A program made the translations under genes and the position numbers. 64,000 nt of DNA, from assembly GCF_007004625.1 (NCBI RefSeq), contig NZ_VIFV01000001.1:62001-126000 (forward strand), in the 5' to 3' direction. The notes beneath the pieces are model-generated. The model saw only the letters and a list, made by a program, of their open reading frames with translations. It was not told the DNA's origin and did no database searches. This stretch comes from Planococcus salinarum (GTDB taxonomy: Bacteria > Bacillota > Bacilli > Bacillales_A > Planococcaceae). Of this stretch, positions 32,826 to 41,075 are shown piece after piece (the first letter of the stretch is position 1; each line of letters opens with the position of its first letter).

Positions 32826-34019
32826 TTATTTTTCCCCCTTAGGAACTTCGATCATGACAGCGTCGCCCTGTCCACCGCCTGAGCAGATTGCGGCAATGCC
32901 GATTCCGCCGCCACGGCGTTTCAATTCATATGCCAGCGTCAGGATGATACGCGCTCCGCTTGCGCCGATCGGGTGGCCGAGTGCGACGGATCCGCCGTTG
33001 ACGTTCACTTTTTCCGCATCCAAACCGGCAATTTTCGAGCTCGCGAGCGCGACTGCTGCAAATGCCTCATTGATTTCGAATAAATCGATTTCATCCAAAG
33101 ATTTGCCGGTCTTTTTCAACAATTCATTGATGACGAGACCCGGCGTTTCCGGGAAGCGATGGGGTTCCACTGCTACTTCCGTATGAGAAAGGACATAAGC
33201 CAAAGGTGTTTTTCCGTCCCGTTGCGCACGCTCTTCGCTCATCAATACAAGCGCAGCTGCACCGTCATTGATGCCGGGTGCGTTTCCTGCTGTAATCGTG
33301 CCGTCTTTGCCGAAGGCCGGTTTTAATTTTGCAAGGGCGTCTGCCCTGGTGCCTTCGCGTGGTGCTTCGTCCTGATCAACCTGAATCGGGTCACCTTTGC
33401 GCTGTTTCACTTCAATCGGTGTGATTTCTTCAGCAAAATGGCCTCTTGCTCCAATCGCGCGCTCATGGGAACGGGCAGACCATTCATCCTGCTTTTCACG
33501 TGTCAGGCCGTGTTCTTCTGCTGTTGAGTTTCCGTATGTGCCCATATGGACTTTGTCCGGGTGGAACGAACATGACAACCCGTCATGGACCATTCCGTCG
33601 ATCATCTGCGCATCGCCCATGCGAAGTCCCCAACGGGCTTTCGGCAGGTAATAAGGTGCATTCGACATGGACTCCATTCCGCCGGCAACAATTAAATCTT
33701 CGTCGCCCAGTCGGATGATCTGATCAGCCATGGTCACAGCACGCAGGCCGGATGCACAGACTTTATTGATAGTTTCCGATTTAACATTATATGGAATGCC
33801 GGCTTTGTAGGCAGCCTGCCTTGAAGGAATCTGGCCCTGGCCCGCCTGTAAAACGTTCCCCATGATAACTTCCTGTATATCTTCCGGTTGGACTTTTGCA
33901 CGGTTCATCGCTTCTTTGATCGCTGCCGCGCCCAGGTCACTGGCTGTCAATGAACTCAGGCTGCCTCCGAATTTTCCGAATGCTGTACGTGCACCATCAA
34001 TGATAACTGTTTTTGCCAT
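32826..34019 (-). CDS. mmgA: Acetyl-CoA C-acetyltransferase (thiolase)
   Basis: Thiolase cleaving 3-ketoacyl-CoA in beta-oxidation, 397 residues. The nucleophile is in [34 protein letters not shown] and the general-base cysteine in CSGGGQGDA complete the site. GGGAGG precedes the ATG. A perfect cre site lies in its 5' UTR, so it has its own promoter behind the fadF terminator. Confidence 0.96.
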   Translation of the reverse strand: MAKTVIIDGARTAFGKFGGSLSSLTASDLGAAAIKEAMNRAKVQPEDIQEVIMGNVLQAGQGQIPSRQAAYKAGIPYNVKSETINKVCASGLRAVTMADQIIRLGDEDLIVAGGMESMSNAPYYLPKARWGLRMGDAQMIDGMVHDGLSCSFHPDKVHMGTYGNSTAEEHGLTREKQDEWSARSHERAIGARGHFAEEITPIEVKQRKGDPIQVDQDEAPREGTRADALAKLKPAFGKDGTITAGNAPGINDGAAALVLMSEERAQRDGKTPLAYVLSHTEVAVEPHRFPETPGLVINELLKKTGKSLDEIDLFEINEAFAAVALASSKIAGLDAEKVNVNGGSVALGHPIGASGARIILTLAYELKRRGGGIGIAAICSGGGQGDAVMIEVPKGEK

Positions 34020-34039
34020 AATAAATTCTCCTCCCGTTT

Positions 34040-34053
34040 TGTAAACGTTTTCA
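34040..34053 (-). promoter_or_regulatory. cre site (CcpA operator) before mmgA
   Basis: TGAAAACGTTTACA on the minus strand matches the cre consensus TGWAANCGNTNWCA at every position. It lies about 20 nt before the mmgA ATG and about 15 nt downstream of the likely transcription start, a roadblock position. Confidence 0.85.
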
Positions 34054-34074
34054 AGTGGAATGAAAAAAATTTAA

Positions 34075-34080
34075 ATTATA
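34075..34080 (-). promoter_or_regulatory. Probable mmgA -10 box
   Basis: A consensus TATAAT on the minus strand, 22 nt upstream of the cre site. The hexamer 17 nt further up is TATTTA, a poor -35, so this promoter may need help or be weak. Confidence 0.45.
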
Positions 34081-34124
34081 CTTCAATTGACTTTCATTAA
34101 ATAGTGCCGGTTTATAACTTTGCT

Positions 34125-34287
34125 CCTGTCTCTGCATCGCTGCGCTAGCTTCGAGACATGAAAGTGCGTTGCATCGCTCAGCTTCGCCTCGCTAGCTTCG
34201 TCGCAAATAAATCACTAATCTTCTATAAATGGTTCCACTGTAAACGTTGCCTCTGCATCGTTCGGCTACGCCTCACTAGCTTCGAGG
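34125..34287 (+). repeat. Type C repeat cluster
   Basis: Three short hairpin modules built on GCATCG(C/T)T...GCTTCG: GTCTC/GAGAC (from about 34127), TTGC/GCAA (about 34172-34206) and TTGCCTC/GAGGCAA (about 34245-34288). The same modules occur inside type A/C hybrids and type B elements. Here they stand alone. Confidence 0.6.
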
Positions 34288-34289
34288 CA

Positions 34290-34324
34290 AACGATATAGG
34301 CGAATGACGTTCGCCTATATCGTT
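34290..34324. repeat. 15-bp perfect inverted repeat
   Basis: AACGATATAGGCGAA and TTCGCCTATATCGTT pair perfectly around a 5-nt loop TGACG. There is no T-run, so it is not an ordinary terminator. It lies between the fadF terminator and the mmgA promoter. Confidence 0.7.
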
Positions 34325-34354
34325 GACCGAACGCTCGCTCGACAAGTAGTCATG

Positions 34355-34378
34355 AAAAAAGGGAGCTTTTAAACTCCC
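34355..34378 (-). terminator. fadF terminator
   Basis: GGGAG and CTCCC arms around TTTAAAAG on the minus strand, followed by TTTTTT. Confidence 0.7.
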
Positions 34379-34424
34379 TCTCTTATCTTTCATCTTATAG
34401 AATTTTCGTGATTTTAGCAATACT

Positions 34425-34472
34425 TATCCCGTTTTAAAGGTCAGTAAGACTCCCAGTGAATGGAGTTTCCCT
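34425..34472 (-). repeat. Type D repeat abutting fadF
   Basis: A compact copy: AAGGGAAACTCCATTCACTG starts directly after the fadF stop codon and runs into GGGAGTCTTACTGACC and then a TATCCCGTTTTAAA block (plus sense). It contains an ACTCC/GGGAGT hairpin. Compared with the copy at 19668 it lacks the middle. Confidence 0.55.
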
Positions 34473-36614
34473 TTATTGGACGATGGTTTCTTCCGGCATT
34501 GGTGTTTCGTTGCCGAAGATCGACATTTCAAGAAGTTCGGCAACATCGTAAGTGCCAACCGTTTCTTCCACTTCCTTCGCTTTTGTTCCGTCTGACAGCA
34601 TTGTCAGGCAGTACGGGCATCCGGAAGAGATCATTGTCGGGCTGACTTCGAGTGCCTGCTCGGTACGCGCAACATTGACGCGGTGTCCGGCATCTTCTTC
34701 CATCCACATCAATCCGCCACCGGCTCCACAGCACATTCCGTCCTGGCGGTTCCGGACCATTTCAACCAGCTCGACGCCTTCGATCGATTTCAGGATCTCA
34801 CGCGGTGCGTCATAGACATCGTTGTAGCGGCCAAGGTAACAGGAATCATGGAACGTAATCATCTCATTGACTGCGTATTGCGGTTTCAGCTTGCCTTGCT
34901 GCAGGAGTTCAAACAGCATTTCGGTATGGTGATAAACTTCAGCCTGGAAGCCGAAATCCGGGTATTCGTTTTTGAAGATGTTGTATGCGTGCGGATCAAT
35001 CGTAACGATTTTCTTGATGTCCGCTTTTTCGAACTCTTTGATATTCGCTGTCGCAAGCTCCTGGAACAGGAATTCGTTCCCAAGACGACGCGGTGTATCT
35101 CCGGAGTTCTTTTCTTTATTGCCCAGAATCGCGAATTTCACTCCCGCTTCGTTCATCAGACGAGCGAATGACAACGCAATTTTTTGAGAGCGGCTGTCGA
35201 ATGAGCCCATTGATCCGACCCAGAACAGGAATTCAAATTCTTCTCCGGCTTTGTTCATTTCTTTGACAGTCGGGATATGAACGTCTTCACGCGCATCTCT
35301 CCAATTTTCTTTATCTTTGCGGTTAAGGCCCCAAGGGTTACCCTGCTTCTCGATGTTAGTCATCGCGCGCTGAGCATCTTTGTCCATTTTCCCTTCAGTC
35401 ATAACCAGGTAACGGCGAAGGTCGATAATTTTATCAACGTGCTCGTTCATTACCGGACATTGGTCTTCACAGTTACGGCAAGTCGTGCATGCCCAGATTT
35501 CTTCTTCAGTAATAACGTCGCCGATCAGGCTCGGGCTGTATAGGTCATCGATTGAGATGCCTTCAGCGCCGGCAGCCACTGCCAGCTGGTTTCCTTGCGT
35601 GTTGCCGAATGCCATTGCCGGCACCCATGGTTTTTTCTGGGTCATCACTGCACCCGTGTTCGTCAAATTATCACGAAGTTTTGTAATCAGGTCCATTGGC
35701 GACAGCATTTTGCCTGTGCCGGTCGCAGGACACATATTCGTGCATCGTCCACATTCCACACAAGCGTAGAAATCGATCATCTGCCCCTGGTTAAAGTCGG
35801 TGATTTTTCCGACGCCGAATGAAGGCATAGCGTCCGGATCTTCGTCGTCCTCTTCCATGTCTTCAAAATTGATCGGCTTCAAACGGCCGACGTGATCGGT
35901 ACGGTGGAACCAGGTATTGACCGGTCCGAAGATCAAGTGAGCGTGCTTCGATTGCGGTACGTAGACAAGGAATGTCAACAGGAACAACAAATGTGCCCAC
36001 CACATAATATAGAAGATCGTTGCAGCAGCAGTTGCAGACAAGCCTGCAAAGAGCATGGCAAATACAGATGCAACCGGCTCTGTCCAAGCTGTCGGGTGGT
36101 CCTGCCAAATCATTCCTGCTCCGTTTCCGACAAGAACTGTAACCATCAATCCGCCGATAAAGATCAGCACGAGACCGGCTTTCCATCCTCGCTTCAAACG
36201 GACCAGTTTTTCAATATATCTTCTATAGAATGCCCAAACAACGGCAACCAGAATTGTCAGCGTCACAATTTCCTGGAAAAACGTGAATGCCGGATAGAGC
36301 GGCCCCAGTGGCAAATGCGATCCTGGTGACAAGCCTTTGATGATAAAATCGATTGCACTGGCCTGCACCAACAGGAAACCATAGAAGAACATGACGTGGA
36401 TTGCACCACTTTTCTTATCCTTCAATAATTTTTTCTGTCCAAATACGTTGACCATAACTTTGCGGACACGTTCGTTGAAATTGTCCTCGAATTCCACTTT
36501 CTTGCCAAGCTGAATGTAATCATAGCGCGACTTCAACAAGTAAACGAATAGATAAACCGCGTATATTGTCACAGCCAGGAACAAGATCCAGTTTGCGATG
36601 AGCAATGGCTCCAT
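34473..36614 (-). CDS. fadF: Membrane iron-sulfur oxidoreductase FadF
   Basis: A 713-residue protein that probably moves electrons from acyl-CoA dehydrogenases and ETF to quinone. The N-terminal part (about 1-220) has five or six membrane helices like a nitrate-reductase gamma subunit. Two 4Fe-4S clusters follow, at Cys285/288/291/295 and Cys376/379/382/386. The C-terminal half is heterodisulfide-reductase-like: its first CCG domain has lost the cysteines (WVGSMGSFDSRS), while the second keeps CYLGRYN and GMCCGAGGG. The order fadF with acdA near rpoE matches B. subtilis. Confidence 0.93.
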   Translation of the reverse strand: MEPLLIANWILFLAVTIYAVYLFVYLLKSRYDYIQLGKKVEFEDNFNERVRKVMVNVFGQKKLLKDKKSGAIHVMFFYGFLLVQASAIDFIIKGLSPGSHLPLGPLYPAFTFFQEIVTLTILVAVVWAFYRRYIEKLVRLKRGWKAGLVLIFIGGLMVTVLVGNGAGMIWQDHPTAWTEPVASVFAMLFAGLSATAAATIFYIMWWAHLLFLLTFLVYVPQSKHAHLIFGPVNTWFHRTDHVGRLKPINFEDMEEDDEDPDAMPSFGVGKITDFNQGQMIDFYACVECGRCTNMCPATGTGKMLSPMDLITKLRDNLTNTGAVMTQKKPWVPAMAFGNTQGNQLAVAAGAEGISIDDLYSPSLIGDVITEEEIWACTTCRNCEDQCPVMNEHVDKIIDLRRYLVMTEGKMDKDAQRAMTNIEKQGNPWGLNRKDKENWRDAREDVHIPTVKEMNKAGEEFEFLFWVGSMGSFDSRSQKIALSFARLMNEAGVKFAILGNKEKNSGDTPRRLGNEFLFQELATANIKEFEKADIKKIVTIDPHAYNIFKNEYPDFGFQAEVYHHTEMLFELLQQGKLKPQYAVNEMITFHDSCYLGRYNDVYDAPREILKSIEGVELVEMVRNRQDGMCCGAGGGLMWMEEDAGHRVNVARTEQALEVSPTMISSGCPYCLTMLSDGTKAKEVEETVGTYDVAELLEMSIFGNETPMPEETIVQ

Positions 36615-36697
36615 TGAGACTCCCCCTTAAAATATATTCCATAAAATCCTTATACAAAGTTTACGTGAACTCCCATCGATTGTCGATGCTTAGTTCT

Positions 36698-36727
36698 ATA
36701 TTAAAATATGAATGAGCATTCAGTCAA
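36698..36727 (-). promoter_or_regulatory. fadF operon promoter with embedded operator
   Basis: TTGACT (36727-36722) and TAATAT (36703-36698) are 18 nt apart on the minus strand. The perfect palindrome TGAATGAGCATTCA (36709-36722) occupies the spacer and touches the -35. It resembles a compacted B. subtilis FadR box (TGAATGA...TCATTCA), so the TetR protein at 29000 is the likely ligand. Confidence 0.75.
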
Positions 36728-36736
36728 TAGTTCTAT

Positions 36737-36750
36737 TGAAAGGGTTTACA
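36737..36750 (-). promoter_or_regulatory. cre-like site upstream of the fadF promoter
   Basis: TGAAAGGGTTTACA on the plus strand matches cre at all but one core position (CG is GG). It ends 9 nt upstream of the -35. CcpA binding is possible but weaker than at mmgA. Confidence 0.4.
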
Positions 36751-36898
36751 TATATTTCGGATATTGTGACGGTTTTCGGATTGTTCTCCCTCGCAAGTTC
36801 AGCTTATTGAGTATCCAAGGTCGAGCGTTTGGATCAAAAATCTTACATGGAATAAAATCGCCCTTTTTTGGGGGAGTTATCCCCTGAGTTTATTTTCC

Positions 36899-36927
36899 AT
36901 AAAAAAAAGCACCGCTCAATGCGGTGC
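36899..36927 (-). terminator. B12 operon terminator overlapping the last codons
   Basis: GCACCGC and GCGGTGC pair around ATTGA and are followed by TTTTTTTT. The stop codon TGA lies in the loop and the last two sense codons in the stem. Confidence 0.85.
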
Positions 36928-38382
36928 CGGGTTCCGATATCTTCGAATCGCTTCAGTGGTTGCTTTGAAAACGGTTTTGCCGATATGGCGGCCGAGTTCC
37001 GAGATGGGGCCGGCGTATTGAAAATTGCCGCCCTGCTGGGTTGCAGCAACGAGCAGACTGTCCGTCGGCGTACCGGTCGCAATGGTGCCGGTGAACGGGT
37101 CGATCACTTTCTCTTCCTGAAAAGCTTTCGTCTTCGCTTCGGTCGCCGTCATCATAGCCTGAAGGAAGGCTTCTTCCGCCAGTGTTCCGTTGACGAATAT
37201 CCAGGTATTGACGGTGCCGACCTTTTTCCTGCGCTCTTTTAAATGGGTCATCGAAACGTCGGTCCCATTGCCGGCGCCTGCTGTTACAGCGACAACAATT
37301 GAACCGCCTTCGAATTCACAGTTTTCAAGGACGACTTGCCCGACATCCACAGCCGTCATCATCGCAACGGTATCGGTGGATTTAAACCCTTTTCCTTCAA
37401 TGTAGAAAGTCAATTCTTCCACCGTATCACTGACTCGGTAGTTTTCATCAACACGGCGGTTCATGAACGTGGTAAACCAGCCCGATCCGGCATTTATGAC
37501 TGCCGAAGAAACGGTTTTCAGTGGCGCGGCGCTTCGGTAAAGCACCATTTCCGAAGAAACGGAAAAATCTTCTTTTGTAATCTTCTGCTCGACTGCCTGC
37601 CGGTCGACACCCGGCATCAATGTAATCTGCGGCTTGGGCAGTTCCGGATGCGGATGGGTCGCGACTCTTGTTCCGTAAACTTCTCTGATTTCTTTTTCCT
37701 TCACCACTTCATGCGGCTCACCGATGGCGGCGATTCCGCCCTGGTCGAGCAGCAGCAGGTGATCGCAATACATCGATGCCAGGTTGATGTCATGAAAAAT
37801 CGATACGATGGTCAGATCCCTTTCGATTGCCTGCCGTTTGATGGTGTCAAGCAGTTCCTTTTGATGATTGATATCCAAATGATTCGTCGGTTCATCGAGC
37901 AACAGGATCGAAGCATTCTGCGCAAGTGCCTGGGCAACGAAAACGCGCTGCTGTTCCCCGCCGGACATATGGTCAATCGCCGTATGTTCATAGCGGCTGA
38001 TATCCATCATTTCCATCGCTTCCACCACGGCCGCTTCATCTTCTGTTGACCAGGAAGAAAACCAGCCGCGCTGATGCGGATACCTGCCGAGGGAGACGGT
38101 TTCCCGGACGGTATGGGAGAAAGCGTGGGCGTGAAGCTGCGGCAGCACAGCCATTTTTTTTGCTAGCTCTTTTGTTGCGTACTGCCATAATTCCTTGCCG
38201 TCTATCTCCACCGTTCCGGAAGCCGGCTGCAGAATGCCGCTCATCAATTTCATCAGCGTCGATTTGCCGCTGCCATTCGGACCCAAAATTCCGAGCATTT
38301 TTCCTTTATTGACCGTGAATGTGGCGTTGTTCACAATATTCTTTTCACCATAGCCGCCACTCAGGTGGTCCACTTTCAACAT
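36916..38382 (-). CDS. btuD: Cobalamin ABC transporter ATPase fused to cobinamide amidohydrolase CbiZ
   Basis: A 488-residue fusion. Residues 1-250 are a BtuD/FecE-type ATPase (Walker A GPNGSGKS, signature MSGGEQQRV, Walker B LLLDEPTNHLD). The C-terminal part, from about 270, is CbiZ-like (INAGSGWFTTFMNRRVDENY, then TAGAGNGTDVS), an enzyme that trims adenosylpseudocobalamin to cobyric acid for salvage. B. subtilis YvrA has the same architecture. ATG at 38382 with GGGG upstream lies just after the btuC stop; a longer frame to 38424 is rejected. Confidence 0.93.
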   Translation of the reverse strand: MLKVDHLSGGYGEKNIVNNATFTVNKGKMLGILGPNGSGKSTLMKLMSGILQPASGTVEIDGKELWQYATKELAKKMAVLPQLHAHAFSHTVRETVSLGRYPHQRGWFSSWSTEDEAAVVEAMEMMDISRYEHTAIDHMSGGEQQRVFVAQALAQNASILLLDEPTNHLDINHQKELLDTIKRQAIERDLTIVSIFHDINLASMYCDHLLLLDQGGIAAIGEPHEVVKEKEIREVYGTRVATHPHPELPKPQITLMPGVDRQAVEQKITKEDFSVSSEMVLYRSAAPLKTVSSAVINAGSGWFTTFMNRRVDENYRVSDTVEELTFYIEGKGFKSTDTVAMMTAVDVGQVVLENCEFEGGSIVVAVTAGAGNGTDVSMTHLKERRKKVGTVNTWIFVNGTLAEEAFLQAMMTATEAKTKAFQEEKVIDPFTGTIATGTPTDSLLVAATQQGGNFQYAGPISELGRHIGKTVFKATTEAIRRYRNPAPH

Positions 38383-38383
38383 A

Positions 38384-39376
38384 TTAAGCCACCCCTTTTC
38401 GCTGGCGGAAAAAGACGAATGCAAATACGGGGGCCCCGATAAACGCGGTGATGACCCCGATCGGCAATTCCGTCGGAGAAATGATCGTCCGTGACACCAA
38501 GTCGCAGACGATCAATAATGCAGCGCCGTTAATGAATGACAGCGGCAGAAGATGGCGGTGGTCTGATCCCCACAGCAGCCGGGTGATGTGCGGGACCACC
38601 AAACCGACAAAGCCGATAGTTCCGGATACCGCCACTGCGGCCCCAGTCAAAACAGAGCCGCCGATCAGGATGACCATCTTGCGTCTTCTCACGTCGACAC
38701 CCAGATGCCTTGCCCGGTCTTCACCGAACAGCATGGCGTTCAGTTCGCGGCGGTTCAGCCATAGCAGGAAAGAACCGATCACAATAAATGGCAGGGCCAT
38801 CTGCACGTAGGGCCAACCGCGCATCGACACACTGCCGAGCAGCCAGCCGATGATTTGGCGAAGTTCTTCTCCAGTCAACGCGATCATCAGGGAGATGATT
38901 GAACCCAAAAACGAACTGAAGATGATTCCCGTCAGAATGACTGTTTCCATCTTCATCGAACGGTCCACCATCTTTGCAAATCCAATGACCGCAAGCATCG
39001 TCAGAAGCGCACCGAGCATGCTCATGACCGGCAGCGTGAAACTCCCAAGAAACGGGATGGAAATTCCGAAAAACAAAGTCATGACCGCCCCCACCGAAGC
39101 ACCGGAAGAAACACCCAGTGTATAAGGGTCTGCCAATGGGTTTCTCAAAAGACCCTGAAAGGCGGCACCGGCAATCGCCAGCGCCGCTCCCACAAGACCC
39201 GCAAGTACGACTCGCGGCATACGGATATTCCATAAGATATTGGCGGCTGTTTCATCCAATGAAGGATTCCATAAAACCGCCGGTGATATAGACACCGTGC
39301 CAACTGTCAGCCCCAGCAGTATTGCTCCCCCCAGTAACAGGAAAGAAACAGCATAGGCCAGCCAGCTTTTACTCAC
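38384..39376 (-). CDS. btuC: Cobalamin ABC transporter permease
   Basis: A FecCD/BtuC permease of 330 residues with about nine or ten membrane helices. NPLADPYTLGVSSGA and GTIGFVGLVVPH are family signatures, the latter near the ATPase-coupling region. It starts at GTG 39376, overlapping btuF by 8 nt. The riboswitch and the CbiZ fusion make cobalamin, not iron, the likely cargo. Confidence 0.94.
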   Translation of the reverse strand: MSKSWLAYAVSFLLLGGAILLGLTVGTVSISPAVLWNPSLDETAANILWNIRMPRVVLAGLVGAALAIAGAAFQGLLRNPLADPYTLGVSSGASVGAVMTLFFGISIPFLGSFTLPVMSMLGALLTMLAVIGFAKMVDRSMKMETVILTGIIFSSFLGSIISLMIALTGEELRQIIGWLLGSVSMRGWPYVQMALPFIVIGSFLLWLNRRELNAMLFGEDRARHLGVDVRRRKMVILIGGSVLTGAAVAVSGTIGFVGLVVPHITRLLWGSDHRHLLPLSFINGAALLIVCDLVSRTIISPTELPIGVITAFIGAPVFAFVFFRQRKGVA

Positions 39377-40394
39377 TGAACACCTCAGGGTAGACTGCCT
39401 CTGCCAATTCCAGCAAACCTACCGTCAAGCGGGGGCCGGAACGGGTGACCGCATCCGAGTCGATATTATACACTGCATCTTCCTTCACCGCAGTGATTTC
39501 CGAGAAGCCGCCGCGTTGTTTGATTTGTTCAACTGCTTCCGGATTGTAACCGCCTTCCGTGGTAACAATGACATCCGGATTTCCGCTGACAATCGCTTCC
39601 GGATCCATGCTCACCCATCCTTCCTGGTCGCCCGCCATATTTTCTGCGTTGATCATCGACAGCATTTCATCGATGAACGTTCCGCTGCCTGTTGTATAGA
39701 TATCCGGCTCGCTTCCAACTTCCACAAAGACTGTTTTCGGATCTTCAACCGCTTCCGCCTGTTCGGTAATACTATCCACCTGAACCTGCATTTCCGTGAC
39801 GAGCGCATTCGCTTCATCGGTGGCACCTGTGGCCTGTCCGATTACAGTGATGGAATCATACACTTCTTCGAAACTTGTTTCGTTATTGACGACATACACC
39901 GTGATTCCGGCATCGCGCAATTGCTGCAGGCCGGTCTCCCATGTGCTGATGCCGGATTCGTGTGAAATGACTAGATCCGGCTCAAGGCTGATGACTTTCT
40001 CGACATTGAATTCCTGCCCGCCGATTTTTTCTACATCTGCCGTTTCTTCCGGGTAGTTATCATAGTCGGACACGCCGACCATTTTGTCAGCAAGACCCAA
40101 TTCATAGGCAATTTCCGTTGTCGAAGGAACCATCGACACAATTGCCTGCGGTTCTTCTTCTATCACGACTTCGTCACCGAGTGCATCAACGAGGGTCACA
40201 GGAAATTCCACTTCCGCAACTTCTTCCGGCGGCTCTGCCGGTGTTTCGATTTCAGATTCTTCGATTTCCTCATCTCTATCAATTTCCTGTTCTTCAATTT
40301 CCTGTTCTTCAATTGTTCCGTCTTCTCCGCCGCATCCTGCCAGCAGTACTGCTGCCAATCCTGCGCTCATACCAAACTTCCAAAATTTCTTCAT
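39369..40394 (-). CDS. btuF: Cobalamin-binding lipoprotein
   Basis: A type III substrate-binding protein, 341 residues. The signal peptide ends in the lipobox LLAGC with lipidated Cys21. A low-complexity Glu/Ile-rich linker (about 28-62) tethers the binding domain, which begins PVTLVDALGDEV and has the IVSMVPSTTEIAYELGL block of BtuF-like proteins. AGGAGG precedes the ATG. It is the first gene after the B12 riboswitch. Confidence 0.93.
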   Translation of the reverse strand: MKKFWKFGMSAGLAAVLLAGCGGEDGTIEEQEIEEQEIDRDEEIEESEIETPAEPPEEVAEVEFPVTLVDALGDEVVIEEEPQAIVSMVPSTTEIAYELGLADKMVGVSDYDNYPEETADVEKIGGQEFNVEKVISLEPDLVISHESGISTWETGLQQLRDAGITVYVVNNETSFEEVYDSITVIGQATGATDEANALVTEMQVQVDSITEQAEAVEDPKTVFVEVGSEPDIYTTGSGTFIDEMLSMINAENMAGDQEGWVSMDPEAIVSGNPDVIVTTEGGYNPEAVEQIKQRGGFSEITAVKEDAVYNIDSDAVTRSGPRLTVGLLELAEAVYPEVFSE

Positions 40395-40422
40395 ATTGGT
40401 TTCCTCCTATGTGTTTTTTTGC

Positions 40423-40471
40423 GGTTCAGCACCGAATCAGCGGAGGGGGGCCGCTGATTCGTGGCTGAACC
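40423..40471 (-). promoter_or_regulatory. Long hairpin next to the btuF ribosome site
   Basis: GGTTCAGC...GAATCAGCGG and its complement form a stem of about 20 bp with one small internal mismatch around a C-run loop. It lies between the riboswitch terminator and the btuF ribosome site, which starts 16 nt further on. It has no T-run and may shape translation or mRNA stability. Confidence 0.6.
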
Positions 40472-40500
40472 AAAATAAAATCCCCCGCAGCTATGCGAGG
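40472..40500 (-). terminator. Riboswitch expression-platform terminator
   Basis: CCTCGCA and TGCGGGG pair around TAGC and are followed by GATTTTATTTT on the minus strand, 60 nt after the riboswitch. It probably ends transcription when cobalamin is bound. Confidence 0.7.
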
Positions 40501-40561
40501 AATTGAAAGGACGCCATAAAAAGACATGTGCATCCAGCCTGTCCTCGCAAGCTAATGGGTG

Positions 40562-40732
40562 ATTCATAAAGGCAGGTCTCCTGGCTTGTGATCATCGCAC
40601 ACTGCACCTTCCCGGAACTTTGTTCCAGTGGCATTTGCAGACAGCTCACACTTACAGTGGCGGGACCGCGCCGGAATCGAACCGGCTTCCCTTTTAACTC
40701 ATGTTCTTAGACATAAGCACCTTTATGATTGG
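40562..40732 (-). promoter_or_regulatory. Cobalamin (AdoCbl) riboswitch
   Basis: Conserved parts of the B12 riboswitch appear in order on the minus strand: an initial GGTGC, the AAGGGAAGCCGGT segment, GGTCCCGCCACTGTAA, the GGAAGGTG segment and the B12 box AGCCAGGAGACCTGCC near the 3' end. It precedes btuF-btuC-btuD and should shut the operon down when B12 is plentiful. Confidence 0.95.
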
Positions 40733-40744
40733 TATGAAGTTTTT

Positions 40745-40773
40745 ATTATTTAAGATGAAATAAACAGATACAA
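40745..40773 (-). promoter_or_regulatory. Probable B12 operon promoter
   Basis: TTGTAT (40773-40768) and AATAAT (40750-40745) with a 17-nt spacer; transcription would begin near 40738, just ahead of the riboswitch. The whole promoter lies inside the terminal repeat of a type B element. Confidence 0.5.
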
Positions 40774-41043
40774 TAACCGATATTCCGCAAAACAGCTCCG
40801 CGTTCCTGGGGGCTCGCGCTGAACTAACTCGGGCTATTCGCCCGAGTGGATTTCAGCACTTCGCCTGGTCCCCATGGAGTCTTCGCTGTTTTGCTCCATT
40901 TCGTTAGAGACTGCTCTCAGCGCTGGCGCGTTTCCGGACTGGGCGAAGCAATAAGACGAGTGGTTTTTTCGGCTTATTGCGGGAGCCTTGTCCTGAGCGC
41001 CGAAGCGTTGTATCTAAGATAAATCTTTAGTTCAACTTATATA
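40747..41043 (-). mobile_element. Type B MITE-like element, copy 5
   Basis: The core runs 40777-41007, from CCGATATTCCGCAAAACAGC to GCGCCGAAGCG. It carries the GCAAAACAGC stem and the GCAATAAG/CTTATTGC-type hairpin (40950-40985). The right end TTCAACTTATATA (41031-41043) is identical to the terminal repeat at 17119; the left end (TATTTAAGATGAAATAA) is a degraded match. It fills the gap between argS and the B12 riboswitch. Confidence 0.8.
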
Positions 41044-41075
41044 GTTTATTATACAGAATTTTTCAGGAATGTCTC

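Noticed and set aside
40782-41035. Possible insertion sequence at the type B loci
   Set aside because: No transposase-like frame is present in any copy; non-autonomous MITE-like status fits better.
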